The notes below the pieces were generated by a model that did no database searches, was not told the origin of the DNA, and saw only the letters and a list, made by a program, of their open reading frames with translations. This document shows, piece by piece, positions 44,504 through 53,025 of a DNA stretch of 64,000 bases (position 1 is the first letter of the stretch; every line of letters starts with the position of its first letter). The translations under genes were made by a program, and so were the position numbers. The stretch comes from CBDDGJ01 sp965199285. GTDB taxonomy: Bacteria; Pseudomonadota; Alphaproteobacteria; RS24. Location: the NCBI GenBank assembly GCA_965199285.1, contig OZ240687.1, forward strand, positions 1,302,001 to 1,366,000. Direction: 5' to 3'.

Positions 44504-46041
44504 GGCGGATTTGGGGAACCGTAAAATTATTGCGTATGCTGCGGCTGCTGCTGGCGCAAGATGCGTTACTGCCGCCTGATTATAGAAGTGCGCCGCGAAA
44601 GGTTAAAATTGCCCGATTTTTATTCACCATTGGCGCGCCGCGCTTAATCCCCAAAAAGCGGCAAAATTATCTTTCGGACTATATTCGCAAATTAGGTCCA
44701 TCCTATATTAAACTCGGGCAGTTTCTGGCCACCCGTCCCGATTTATTGGGGGAAGAATTGGCACGAGATTTACAACATTTACAAGATAAGCTGCCACCTT
44801 TTGACCCGAAAATCATCCCCGCTTTAATGGCGGAGGAAATCCCCGATGTCGATTTTCTTGGCGATATGGGCGTGGCGGTGGCGGCTGCCTCTGTCGCGCA
44901 AGTGCATAAGGTTGAAAGCCAGACAGAAACCGGCCGTTTTTATGCGGTGAAAATTTTGCGCCCGCATATTCGCGATATTATGCGCCGCGAGATAAGAAGT
45001 TTTTATGATGTCGCCCGTTTCATCGAATTTCTATTTCCCGCCATACGCCGCTTGCAACCGATTGAAACCGTCGCCACGATTGAACGACTTATGGAGACCG
45101 AACTTGATTTGCGTTATGAAGCGGCCGCCCTTGATGAAATAAGCGAAAACCAAAAAAGCCGCACCGATTTCGCCTTTCCGCAAATTATTTGGGAAGGATG
45201 TAGCAAAAATATTTTGGTGATGGAGTGGGTTGATGGCATCCCTGCTCATCAAATTGATAAGCTCAAAGCGGCAGGGCATGATATGCGCAAACTCGCTTGC
45301 ACATTATTTGAGACATTTCTCTACCAAGCGCTATTTGATGGATTTTTCCATGCCGATTTGCATCAAGGCAATATGCTTATTCGCGATGATGGCAAAATTA
45401 TCGGGCTTGATCTTGGCATTACGGGCAGGCTTGATAAAGAGACGCGGCGGACATTCGCCCATATTTTGCACGGATTTGTCAGCCGCGATTATCAAAAAAT
45501 AGCCCGCGTCCATTTTGAAGCGGGTTATGTGCCGCCCGATCAATCGGCAGAAAAATTCGCGCAAGCCCTGCGTAGCATTGGCGAGCCACGCCGCGAAAAA
45601 TCTGCCGCCAATATTTCAATGGCGCATTTATTGGGGCAATTATTCGAGGTTACGGGTCAGTTCCAAATGCAGACGCAACCGCAACTCATTATGCTGCAAC
45701 GCACCTTGATGACGGTCGAAGGGGTGGCGCGTAGCTGGGCGCCAGAGGTCAATTATTGGGATGAGGTGGTGGCATCGATTATCGAAAAATGGATGCGGCA
45801 AGAAATCGGCCCACAAGCAATGCTGGAAGATATACGCGAAACCGCCCTTGCTGGCTTTACCGCCTTACAAAAATTGCCGCAAACGCTGGAAAATATCGAG
45901 GCGGGGGCGCAAAATCTGAAAAATCTTAACCCCACCACGCAGACAAATCGCTCCTTTTGGCGTGCCCTTTTCATCGCGCTTGCAATTTTCGGCAGCCTAA
46001 ATGCAGGCTTATTATTTTTGGCTTATTGTTTTTGGGCTTAA
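44500..46041 (+). CDS. ubiB: Ubiquinone biosynthesis kinase-like protein UbiB
   Basis: 513 residues. KxGQ motif YIKLGQFLATRPDLL, Ala-rich loop VAAASVAQVHK, catalytic-like FHADLHQGNML and DLGITGRL. Two C-terminal membrane helices (ALFIALAIFGSLNAGLLFLAY). ADCK-type ATPase that supports coenzyme Q assembly at the membrane. Translationally coupled to ubiE. Confidence 0.95.
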   Translation: MRRIWGTVKLLRMLRLLLAQDALLPPDYRSAPRKVKIARFLFTIGAPRLIPKKRQNYLSDYIRKLGPSYIKLGQFLATRPDLLGEELARDLQHLQDKLPPFDPKIIPALMAEEIPDVDFLGDMGVAVAAASVAQVHKVESQTETGRFYAVKILRPHIRDIMRREIRSFYDVARFIEFLFPAIRRLQPIETVATIERLMETELDLRYEAAALDEISENQKSRTDFAFPQIIWEGCSKNILVMEWVDGIPAHQIDKLKAAGHDMRKLACTLFETFLYQALFDGFFHADLHQGNMLIRDDGKIIGLDLGITGRLDKETRRTFAHILHGFVSRDYQKIARVHFEAGYVPPDQSAEKFAQALRSIGEPRREKSAANISMAHLLGQLFEVTGQFQMQTQPQLIMLQRTLMTVEGVARSWAPEVNYWDEVVASIIEKWMRQEIGPQAMLEDIRETALAGFTALQKLPQTLENIEAGAQNLKNLNPTTQTNRSFWRALFIALAIFGSLNAGLLFLAYCFWA

Positions 46042-46123
46042 AATAAACTACATATAAATTATGATGAATAAAATATTCCTCATAAATTGAGGTAAAAACT
46101 ATAATCAGAAACTATGAAATGTG

Positions 46124-47335
46124 ATGAGTGAAAAACGTGTTCTTTTGATTATTGGCGGCGGCATTGCCGCTTACAAAACGCCAGAGCTGGTGCGGCAGCT
46201 GCGCGCGCAGGGTCTATCTGTACGTTGTTTGCTCACCGCCGCGGGGGCTGAATTTGTCGCCCCGCTTTCGCTTGCCAGCGTTTCGGGTGATAAGGTTTAC
46301 GAAAACCTATTTGACCTTACCGATGAGGCAGATATGGGGCATATTCAACTTTCCCGTGATACGGACATAATTCTCGTTGCGCCTGCCACGGCTGATATGA
46401 TTGCCAAAATGGCGCAAGGCATTGCCAATGATTTGGCAAGCACCACGCTTTTGGCAACCGATAAGCCGGTGATGATTGCGCCCGCAATGAATGTGCGCAT
46501 GTGGGAACATGCCGCCACAAAGCGCAATATCGCACAGCTACAAAAAGACGGAATTGCGATTATTGGTCCTGAACATGGCGATATGGCGTGTGGCGAAACC
46601 GGCACCGGGCGGATGAGCGCACCGGAAGATATGACCCGCCAGATTGTCAGCGCACTTGCCCCTGATTTAGGACAAACCACCCGCAAAAATTTAAGCGGTA
46701 AACATGTATTGATTACCGCCGGCCCAACCCATGAGCCGATTGACCCGGTGCGATATATTGCCAATCGCTCATCCGGCAAGCAAGGCTATGCCATTGCGGC
46801 CGCTTGTCAAAAAAGCGGCGCGACGGTAACGCTTATCAGTGGGCCTACTCATTTACCGCCGCCAGCAGGGGTAAATTTTATCGCGGTCGAAACAGCAACC
46901 GATATGCTCAATGCTGTGCAACAAAATCTGCCAGCGGATATTGCCATTATGACCGCCGCTGTCGCCGATTGGCGGGTTGAGGATTGTGCGGCGCAAAAGA
47001 TCAAAAAACAAAATAATAATCCGAAAACATTGCAACTGGTCGAAAACCCCGACATTCTCGCCTGGCTGTGCAATGATTATACAGACCGGCCAGCATTGGT
47101 GATTGGCTTTGCGGCGGAAACCGAAAATGTGATTGACCATGCCCGCGCCAAGCGGGAACGCAAAAATTGCGATTGGATTATTGCAAATGATGTCTCCCCC
47201 GCCACTGAAATTATGGGCGGCGATGATAATCATGTTCACCTTATTAGTGCGAAAAATCATATTGAATGGCCGTCTATGAGCAAGATTATGGTGGCGGAAA
47301 AACTGGTCGCGCATATTTGCGAAGAGATAAGCTAA
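46124..47335 (+). CDS. coaBC: Bifunctional phosphopantothenoylcysteine decarboxylase / phosphopantothenate-cysteine ligase
   Basis: 403 residues from ATG 46124 (a GTG one codon earlier is in the same frame). CoaC half: IGGGIAAYKTPELV, catalytic His region and APAMNVRMWEH; CoaB half: ITAGPTHEPIDPVRYIANRS, SSGKQGYAIA and MTAAVADWRV. Two steps of coenzyme A synthesis. Follows ubiB, as is usual in alphaproteobacteria. Confidence 0.95.
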   Translation: MSEKRVLLIIGGGIAAYKTPELVRQLRAQGLSVRCLLTAAGAEFVAPLSLASVSGDKVYENLFDLTDEADMGHIQLSRDTDIILVAPATADMIAKMAQGIANDLASTTLLATDKPVMIAPAMNVRMWEHAATKRNIAQLQKDGIAIIGPEHGDMACGETGTGRMSAPEDMTRQIVSALAPDLGQTTRKNLSGKHVLITAGPTHEPIDPVRYIANRSSGKQGYAIAAACQKSGATVTLISGPTHLPPPAGVNFIAVETATDMLNAVQQNLPADIAIMTAAVADWRVEDCAAQKIKKQNNNPKTLQLVENPDILAWLCNDYTDRPALVIGFAAETENVIDHARAKRERKNCDWIIANDVSPATEIMGGDDNHVHLISAKNHIEWPSMSKIMVAEKLVAHICEEIS

Positions 47336-47356
47336 TCGATAAGGATAGAGACTGAA

Positions 47357-47803
47357 ATGAACGCAATTATTGAAATTAAAAAACTTCCCCATCGCGGCGA
47401 TTTGCCCTTGCCGCAATATGAAACAGAGGGCGCGGCGGGGATGGATTTACATGCCGCGCTTTCGCAAACGATGACGCTTGCGCCCTTACAAAGAGCGCTT
47501 ATCCCTACCGGCATTGCGATGGCGTTAAGCGAGGGTTATGAGGCGCAAATCCGCCCGCGTTCTGGCTTGGCGGCAAAATTTGGGGTGACGGTTCTCAACA
47601 CACCCGGTACGATTGATAGCGATTATCGCGGCGAGGTGAAAATTATCCTGATTAATTTGGGCGATGAGGATTTTACCATCCAGCATGGCGAACGCGTCGC
47701 GCAAATGGTGATTGCGCCGGTCACACAAGCCAAACTTGTCGAAGTTGATGAGCTTAATGAGACCAAACGCGGGGCGGATGGTTTTGGCTCGACGGGGCGA
47801 TAA
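47357..47803 (+). CDS. dut: Deoxyuridine 5'-triphosphate nucleotidohydrolase
   Basis: 148 residues with all five motifs: EGAAGMDLHAAL, PRSGLAAKFG, NTPGTIDSDYRGEV, HGERVAQMVI and GADGFGSTGR. Hydrolyses dUTP, trimeric. AAGGATAGAG before the ATG. Next to coaBC as in many proteobacteria. Confidence 0.97.
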   Translation: MNAIIEIKKLPHRGDLPLPQYETEGAAGMDLHAALSQTMTLAPLQRALIPTGIAMALSEGYEAQIRPRSGLAAKFGVTVLNTPGTIDSDYRGEVKIILINLGDEDFTIQHGERVAQMVIAPVTQAKLVEVDELNETKRGADGFGSTGR

Positions 47804-47833
47804 AGCGCAAATGCGAGGCGATAAATACAGATG

Positions 47834-48274
47834 ATGAAACTCTCCAAAAAATCTTTGCTGGCGATAGAAACGGTTTTGGATATTGCCACGCATGCCCGCC
47901 CCGATCCGGTGCAAGCGCGCGCCATCACGGCGCGGCAAAATGTGCCGCAACGCTATTTGGAGCAGGTCATGCAAGCGCTGGTACATGCGAATATTTTACG
48001 CGGCGTAAGAGGGCCACGCGGCGGTTATCGCTTGGCTCGCGAACGCCGCCGGATTAAGCTTTCCGAAATTGTTCGCGCGATTGAGACATTGGAACAAGAT
48101 AGCGACCCCACATGCTATGCGCGCTCTCATTTGGGGCAGACCATCATCGATCCGCTTTGCCATGATATGCAACAGAAAATTATGCAGGCGCTTGATAAAA
48201 TCACGGTGAAGGATTTGCTTGAAACGCAACAGCAATCTGCGCAAAATGCAGCAGGCTTTAACTTCACGATATAG
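47834..48274 (+). CDS. Rrf2-family transcriptional regulator
   Basis: 146 residues from ATG 47834 (or 47831). Winged helix with ITARQNVPQRYLEQVMQALV and the wing GVRGPRGGYRLAR. The C-terminal part holds a single Cys region (DPTCYARSHLG and LCHDM), not the three-Cys iron-sulfur pattern of IscR. Located 26 bases ahead of cysK, so it is likely a CymR-like regulator of cysteine synthesis; this link is inferred from position. Confidence 0.83.
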   Translation: MKLSKKSLLAIETVLDIATHARPDPVQARAITARQNVPQRYLEQVMQALVHANILRGVRGPRGGYRLARERRRIKLSEIVRAIETLEQDSDPTCYARSHLGQTIIDPLCHDMQQKIMQALDKITVKDLLETQQQSAQNAAGFNFTI

Positions 48275-48300
48275 GGACTTCATAATATAGGGAGAAAAAA

Positions 48301-49284
48301 ATGACGATAAAAGACAATTCGGATTATGCCTCAGACTATGGAAAAGGGCGCGGGCGCATTTATGATAATATCACCCAGACGATTGGCAATACGCCTTTGG
48401 TGCGCCTAGAACGGCTTATGATCGAGACAAAAGTGAAGGGTGAAATTCTTGCCAAGCTGGAATTTTTTAACCCGATTAGCAGTGTGAAAGACCGTATCGG
48501 CGTGGCAATGATTGAAGCGCTGGAGGCAGAAGGCAAATTGAAAAATAAGAGCGTCATCATTGAGCCAACTTCAGGCAATACAGGCATTGCGCTTGCCTTT
48601 GCCTGTGCCGCAAAAGGCTATGAGCTGGTTTTATGTATGCCCGAAAGCATGTCGCTGGAACGGCGTAAAATGCTAAGCCTATTTGGGGCGCGGTTAGAGC
48701 TAACGCCCGCCGAAAAAGGCATGAAAGGCGCAATTATGCGGGCTGAAGAATTGCTGGCGCAAAACCCCGAATGGGTGATGCCACAGCAATTTAATAACCC
48801 CGCCAATCCGGAAATTCATCGTCGCACCACGGCGGAAGAGATTTGGAATGATACTGATGGTAAGGTTGATGTAGTGATTAGCGGGGTCGGCACGGCCGGC
48901 ACATTTACCGGCATTGGCAGCGTGCTAAAAGCGCGCAATCTGAATATTAAAATGATTGCGGTTGAGCCGGAAGATAGTCCGGTTCTTTCTGGCGGTGCCC
49001 CTGGCCCGCATAAAATTCAGGGCATCGGGGCGGGTTTTGTACCAGGCAATATGGATGAAACTTTAATTGATGAAATTATCACCATCAGCAATGAAACCGC
49101 TTTTGAGATGGCACGCCGGGTCGCAAGAATAGAAGGCGTGGCAGGGGGCATTAGCTCCGGCGCGGCGATTGCGGCAGCGCTGGAAGTCGCCGCACGCCCC
49201 GATATGGCAGACAAAAAAATTGTTGCCATTCTACCGAGCTTTGCCGAACGCTATTTATCCACCGCCCTATTTGAAGGGCTATAG
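48301..49284 (+). CDS. cysK: Cysteine synthase A
   Basis: 327 residues. PLP Lys in PISSVKDRIGVAM, substrate loop EPTSGNTGIALAF, phosphate-binding GVGTAGTFTGIG and GISSGAAIAAAL. Makes cysteine from O-acetylserine and sulfide. Ribosome site AGGGAG. Followed by a HesA/MoeB-like gene 8 bases later. Confidence 0.95.
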   Translation: MTIKDNSDYASDYGKGRGRIYDNITQTIGNTPLVRLERLMIETKVKGEILAKLEFFNPISSVKDRIGVAMIEALEAEGKLKNKSVIIEPTSGNTGIALAFACAAKGYELVLCMPESMSLERRKMLSLFGARLELTPAEKGMKGAIMRAEELLAQNPEWVMPQQFNNPANPEIHRRTTAEEIWNDTDGKVDVVISGVGTAGTFTGIGSVLKARNLNIKMIAVEPEDSPVLSGGAPGPHKIQGIGAGFVPGNMDETLIDEIITISNETAFEMARRVARIEGVAGGISSGAAIAAALEVAARPDMADKKIVAILPSFAERYLSTALFEGL

Positions 49285-49292
49285 CCTACGCG

Positions 49293-50024
49293 ATGCCGCT
49301 TACCGCTGCCCAGATCGAACGCTATCAGCGCCATATTTTATTAAAAGATATTGGTGGTAGTGGGCAACAGGCTTTAAGCAAAGCGCGGATTCTGATTATT
49401 GGGATAGGGGGGCTTGGTTGTCCGCTCGCGCAATATCTCGCGGCGGCCGGCATTGGACATTTGGGGCTGGTTGATGATGATCGGGTGAGCCTATCTAATT
49501 TGCAAAGGCAAATTCTGTTTACAAATAATGATATTGGTAAACTCAAAGCGGAAGCGGCGCGCAAAGCGTTAGCCGCGCTTAATCCGGAGATTGACATCAT
49601 CGCTCATACGGAGAGGTTGACCGAAAAAAATACCTCCCTGATTGCCGATTATGACATTATCGCCGATTGCTCGGATAATTTTGCGACCCGATTTTTGGTA
49701 AGCGATAGCTGCCTGCATTATCGCAAGCCGCTTGTATCGGCAGCGATAAGCCAGTTTGAAGGGCAGTTAAGCACATTCAAACCCTATCTTGAAGGCTATC
49801 CCTCATATCGTGATTTTGTGCCGCAAGACCCGGAGCTTGCGGAAGATTGCGAACAGCTTGGCGTGGTCGGGGCTTTGGGCGGGGTTATGGGTAGTCTGCA
49901 AGCGATTGAAATTATCAAAGAAATCACCGGCGCGGGGGATGGGCTGGCGGGCAAAATATTAATTTATGATGGCTTGCGCGCTCACACTCGTTTGGTCACG
50001 CTAAAACCAGCGCTTGCACAATAA
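49293..50024 (+). CDS. HesA/MoeB/ThiF-family adenylyltransferase lacking zinc cysteines
   Basis: 243 residues. Nucleotide site GIGGLGCPLAQYLAAAGI, DDDRVSLSNLQRQILF and Asp/Arg adenylation residues are present, with ADCSDNFATRFLVSD. MoeB-like proteins carry two CxxC pairs holding zinc; here the first is SYRD (PSYRDFVPQD) and the second is missing because the protein ends in LKPALAQ. The Cys in EDCEQLGVVG (crossover region) remains. Likely activates a ThiS/MoaD-like carrier; none is seen nearby. Confidence 0.85.
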   Translation: MPLTAAQIERYQRHILLKDIGGSGQQALSKARILIIGIGGLGCPLAQYLAAAGIGHLGLVDDDRVSLSNLQRQILFTNNDIGKLKAEAARKALAALNPEIDIIAHTERLTEKNTSLIADYDIIADCSDNFATRFLVSDSCLHYRKPLVSAAISQFEGQLSTFKPYLEGYPSYRDFVPQDPELAEDCEQLGVVGALGGVMGSLQAIEIIKEITGAGDGLAGKILIYDGLRAHTRLVTLKPALAQ

Positions 50025-50049
50025 GGCGCACAGGGTTAGGCTAACCCTC

Positions 50050-50610
50050 ATGATATATTATATCCGCCAATCTGCCATTTGCACCCTTATTTGCGCGGGG
50101 CTGTTTACTGTTTCTGGTTTGGTATCGAATGTTTATGCTGCTGATGATGAACCTGTTACTGATCAACGTGCTAAGGGCGCAAGTGGGCATCCCTTACCCC
50201 GCTTTGTCAGTCTGCGCGCCAGTGAAGTTAATATGCGGCGGGGGCCAGGTCGTCATTATCCCGTCATCTGGCAATATCGGCATGCTGGTTTGCCAGTGCA
50301 AATCATCGATGAATATAAAGACTGGCGACTTGTCCGTGATCCGGAAGGCGATGAGGGTTGGATTTTGCGCGCCTTGCTAACCTCGCGCCGTAGCGCGATT
50401 GTAAAACCGGCCACCGAAACCGTGATGCTTTATAACCGCCCTGAGCAGGAAGGGCGGGTGCTGGCTTATTTACAAACCGGCGCGGTGGTGAAATTGCGGG
50501 AATGCCGTCCCCAATGGTGCGAGATAAACGCGCAAGGGTTTAGCGGCTGGGTTGAAAGCACACAATTATGGGGCACAGATGGGCATGATATTGGCAAAAG
50601 GTTTGATTAA
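50050..50610 (+). CDS. Exported SH3-domain protein
   Basis: 186 residues from ATG 50050; an upstream TTG at 50014 overlaps the previous gene. Signal segment ICTLICAGLFTVSGLVSNVYA, then two bacterial SH3-like repeats (about 55-120: LRASEVNMRRGPGRHYPVIW, GDEGWILRALLT; about 125-180: VMLYNRPEQEGRVLAYLQ, GFSGWVESTQLWG). Probably cell-wall associated; function unknown. Confidence 0.8.
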   Translation: MIYYIRQSAICTLICAGLFTVSGLVSNVYAADDEPVTDQRAKGASGHPLPRFVSLRASEVNMRRGPGRHYPVIWQYRHAGLPVQIIDEYKDWRLVRDPEGDEGWILRALLTSRRSAIVKPATETVMLYNRPEQEGRVLAYLQTGAVVKLRECRPQWCEINAQGFSGWVESTQLWGTDGHDIGKRFD

Positions 50611-50687
50611 GCGATTTGATGAGGCGGCGTTATAATTTTTCGCATTTGCTAAAAGACGCAATGCCCACTATATGATAGAGTGTGATG

Positions 50688-51194
50688 ATGAAAAATAGTT
50701 TTACATATGACGAACTTATCGATTGTGCTGAAGGCCGGATGTTTGGCGATGGGAATGCGCGACTGCCCTCACCGCCCATGCTAATGTTTGACCGGATTAC
50801 GAAAATCACCAATGAGGGCGGTGCGTTCGGCAAGGGTGAAATCAAAGCCGAATTAGATATTAAACCTGATTTATGGTTTTTCGATTGCCATTTCAAAACC
50901 GATCCGGTGATGCCCGGCTGTTTGGGGCTTGATGCAATGTGGCAACTGGTTGGGTTTTATCTTGGCTGGCGCGGGCAACCAGGGCGCGGCCGCGCGCTGG
51001 GCGCAGGCAAGGTGAAATTCACCGGTCAAGTCATGCCCAATATAAAATTGGTGGAATATCATCTTGATATACGCCGCGTGATGACCGGAAAGCTCACTAT
51101 GGGTATTGCCAATGCAACGCTTATCGCGGATGGCAATGAAATTTATAGCGCCGAAGATTTGCGGGTCGGTCTATTTACCAAAGACCAAATGTAG
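50688..51194 (+). CDS. fabA: 3-hydroxydecanoyl-ACP dehydratase/isomerase
   Basis: 168 residues from ATG 50688 (GAG seven bases upstream; ATG 50685 also in frame). Catalytic His in FDCHFKTDPVMPGCLGLDAM (His and Asp) is the FabA signature. Makes the cis-3-decenoyl-ACP that starts unsaturated fatty acids. Followed after 9 bases by fabB, the partner in this pathway. Confidence 0.95.
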   Translation: MKNSFTYDELIDCAEGRMFGDGNARLPSPPMLMFDRITKITNEGGAFGKGEIKAELDIKPDLWFFDCHFKTDPVMPGCLGLDAMWQLVGFYLGWRGQPGRGRALGAGKVKFTGQVMPNIKLVEYHLDIRRVMTGKLTMGIANATLIADGNEIYSAEDLRVGLFTKDQM

Positions 51195-51203
51195 GGGATA
51201 AAA

Positions 51204-52415
51204 ATGCGTCGTGTTGCTATTACTGGATTAGGGATTGTTTCAAGCATTGGCAATAATGCGCAAGAGGTATCGGCCAACCTTTATGAAGGCACATCTGGCA
51301 TAAAAGCCATCCCTGAATATGCAGAGCTTGGCTTTCGTTCGCAAATTGCCGGCGCGCCAAGCATTGATATTGAAGCCAGCATTGACAAGCGGGTGCGCCG
51401 CTTTATGGGCGATGGCGCGGCATGGAATTATATCGCCATGCAACAAGCGATTGAGGATGCCGGCCTTAAAGAGGATGAAGTAAGCCACCCTGACACAGGT
51501 CTTATTATGGGCTCTGGCGGGCCATCCACCAAAGCGCTTATCGCGGCGGCAGACACAACCCGCCAAAGCAGCCCCAAACGGGTGGGGCCGTTTGCGGTTC
51601 CCAAATGTATGTCGTCCACCAATAGTGCGACGCTTGCCACCCCGTTTAAGATTCACGGGGTGAATTATTCCATAAGCTCGGCTTGTGCCACTTCTGTGCA
51701 TTGCATTGGCAATGCGGCGGAACTTATCCAATGGGGCAAGCAGGATATTATGTTTGCCGGCGGCGGTGAGGAGCTGGATTGGGCGCTTTCTGTTTTATTT
51801 GATGCGATGGGGGCGATGTCGAGCACTTATAATGACACGCCGGAAAACGCCAGCCGCGCTTATGATAAAAACCGCGATGGCTTTGTGATTGCGGGCGGTG
51901 CAGGGGTTTTGGTGCTGGAAGAAATGGAGCGCGCCAAAGCACGCGGCGCCAAAATCTATGCTGAAATTGTCGGCTATGGCGCAACCTCAGATGGCTATGA
52001 TATGGTGCAGCCCTCTGGCGAAGGGGCGATACGCTGTATGCAGCGCGCGATAGCAGATATTGATTGCACGATTGATTATATTAATCCACATGCCACCTCA
52101 ACCCCGATTGGCGACATTCGGGAAATAGAGGCATTGCGTAAGACATTTGGCGATGACTGCCCGCCCATTAGTGCAACAAAATCTTTGAGCGGACATTCAT
52201 TAGGCGCGGCGGGCGTGCAAGAAGCAATTTACGCGCTCTTAATGATGCAGGGTGATTTTATTTCTGCCTCCGCCCATATTGAAGAGCTTGACCCAGATTT
52301 TGCCGATATGCCGATTGCCCGCGAGCGGGTTGATAATGCGGGCCTGAATTGTGTCTTATCCAATAGTTTCGGCTTTGGTGGCACTAATGGCACGCTGGTC
52401 TTCAAGCGGGTTTAA
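51204..52415 (+). CDS. fabB: 3-oxoacyl-ACP synthase I
   Basis: 403 residues. Catalytic triad: Cys in SSACATSVHCIGNA, His in NPHATSTPIGD and His in SLSGHSLGAAG. SFGFGGTNGTLV near the end. Elongates unsaturated intermediates produced by FabA. Good AGGGGAT site. Confidence 0.95.
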   Translation: MRRVAITGLGIVSSIGNNAQEVSANLYEGTSGIKAIPEYAELGFRSQIAGAPSIDIEASIDKRVRRFMGDGAAWNYIAMQQAIEDAGLKEDEVSHPDTGLIMGSGGPSTKALIAAADTTRQSSPKRVGPFAVPKCMSSTNSATLATPFKIHGVNYSISSACATSVHCIGNAAELIQWGKQDIMFAGGGEELDWALSVLFDAMGAMSSTYNDTPENASRAYDKNRDGFVIAGGAGVLVLEEMERAKARGAKIYAEIVGYGATSDGYDMVQPSGEGAIRCMQRAIADIDCTIDYINPHATSTPIGDIREIEALRKTFGDDCPPISATKSLSGHSLGAAGVQEAIYALLMMQGDFISASAHIEELDPDFADMPIARERVDNAGLNCVLSNSFGFGGTNGTLVFKRV

Positions 52416-52430
52416 GATTCTACTTCGCTG

Positions 52431-52530
52431 TTTTTTCTCGTTCACGGTAATCATTCGCTTACGCTCATGATACCTGCACGGGCGCGGCGAAACTATTCGC
52501 CGGAAGCGCAGTCGCGCTTCTATTTCCTCG
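52431..52530 (+). repeat. Family 3 three-hairpin repeat, copy beta
   Basis: TTTTTTCTCGTTCACGG, then ATCAT/ATGAT (52450-52471), CGGCGAA/TTCGCCG (52485-52502) and GAAGCGC-AGTC-GCGCTTC (52503-52520), then CTATTTCCTCG. Fits copy alpha hairpin by hairpin. It lies 15 bases after fabB and could act as its 3' end. Confidence 0.7.
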
Positions 52531-52584
52531 CACCATCCAGTAAAGCGAGATCATGTTGATGCGCCAATAAAGAGAGTCATGCGC

Positions 52585-52809
52585 CTATTCCCTTGCAACC
52601 CTATATCTTTTTATGATAATCTGCTTGCTGTGTTGGCAAATTCCAACATGAGGGGGATCAAAAACCCCCAATAGAAAGTGGCTGTTGGCAACAGCCATAA
52701 AACCACTTGCCATCCCATATGCTTTCATGCGCTGGGGTGGCGACGCTATAAAATAGCCGCTCGCGGTAAAAACGTCGCGGCCGATTCTTTCTATTGGTTT
52801 TTTTGACAC
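52585..52809 (-). CDS. Possible Ash-like small peptide inside family 1 repeat
   Basis: 74 codons from TTG 52809. GRDVFTASGYFIASPPQRMK and GMASGFMAVANS match copy 2; the ends KQIIIKRYRVARE and KQTIIKRYRVARG match as well. In-frame indels only. Weak start context, so translation is unproven. Confidence 0.35.
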   Translation of the reverse strand: MSKKPIERIGRDVFTASGYFIASPPQRMKAYGMASGFMAVANSHFLLGVFDPPHVGICQHSKQIIIKRYRVARE

Positions 52810-52945
52810 CCCGGCACCAACTATTTTGTAAAAAATATGTTGGTTGCCATCTCGTTAAATTATGTCGGGGTGGGAGCGCTATACAAAAGGCGAAAGCTAA
52901 AACCGCTCTGAGAACGCAAAGATAAGCTAGTACACCCCGGCACCT
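52585..52945 (-). repeat. Family 1 structured repeat, copy 3 (C4-antisense-like element with Ash-like frame)
   Basis: Best-preserved copy. On the minus strand: CACCCCGAC arm near 52862, hairpin ACCAAC/GTTGGT (52815-52844), GCCGGGGTGT, closing helix CCAATAGAAAG with CTTTCTATTGG (52786-52796 and 52667-52677, 11 perfect pairs), GCGACG/CGTCGC, GGCTGTT/AACAGCC, GGGGG/CCCCC, TGTTGG/CCAACA and the tail TATCATAAAAAGATA. Compared with copy 2 the helices keep pairing although many bases differ. Confidence 0.87.
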
Positions 52946-52951
52946 TTATAC

Positions 52952-52968
52952 AGCAAGGCTTTGCCTTG
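52952..52968. other. Short perfect hairpin after family 1 copy 3
   Basis: GCAAGGC-TTT-GCCTTGC. Not followed by a T run on either side. It may be a further part of the repeat array; AGAGGG/CCCTCT arms (52992-52997, 53021-53026) follow it. Confidence 0.5.
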
Positions 52969-53025
52969 CATCCCCCTATCATCCAAAAAAGAGAGGGTCT
53001 TTAAAAGGGTGCGGATGGAGCCCTC

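Noticed and set aside
52585..52945. Family 1 copies considered as insertion sequences or MITEs
   Set aside because: No transposase, no terminal inverted repeats spanning the element and no clear target duplication; the inner pairs covary as in an RNA. Spread by a mobile helper cannot be excluded.
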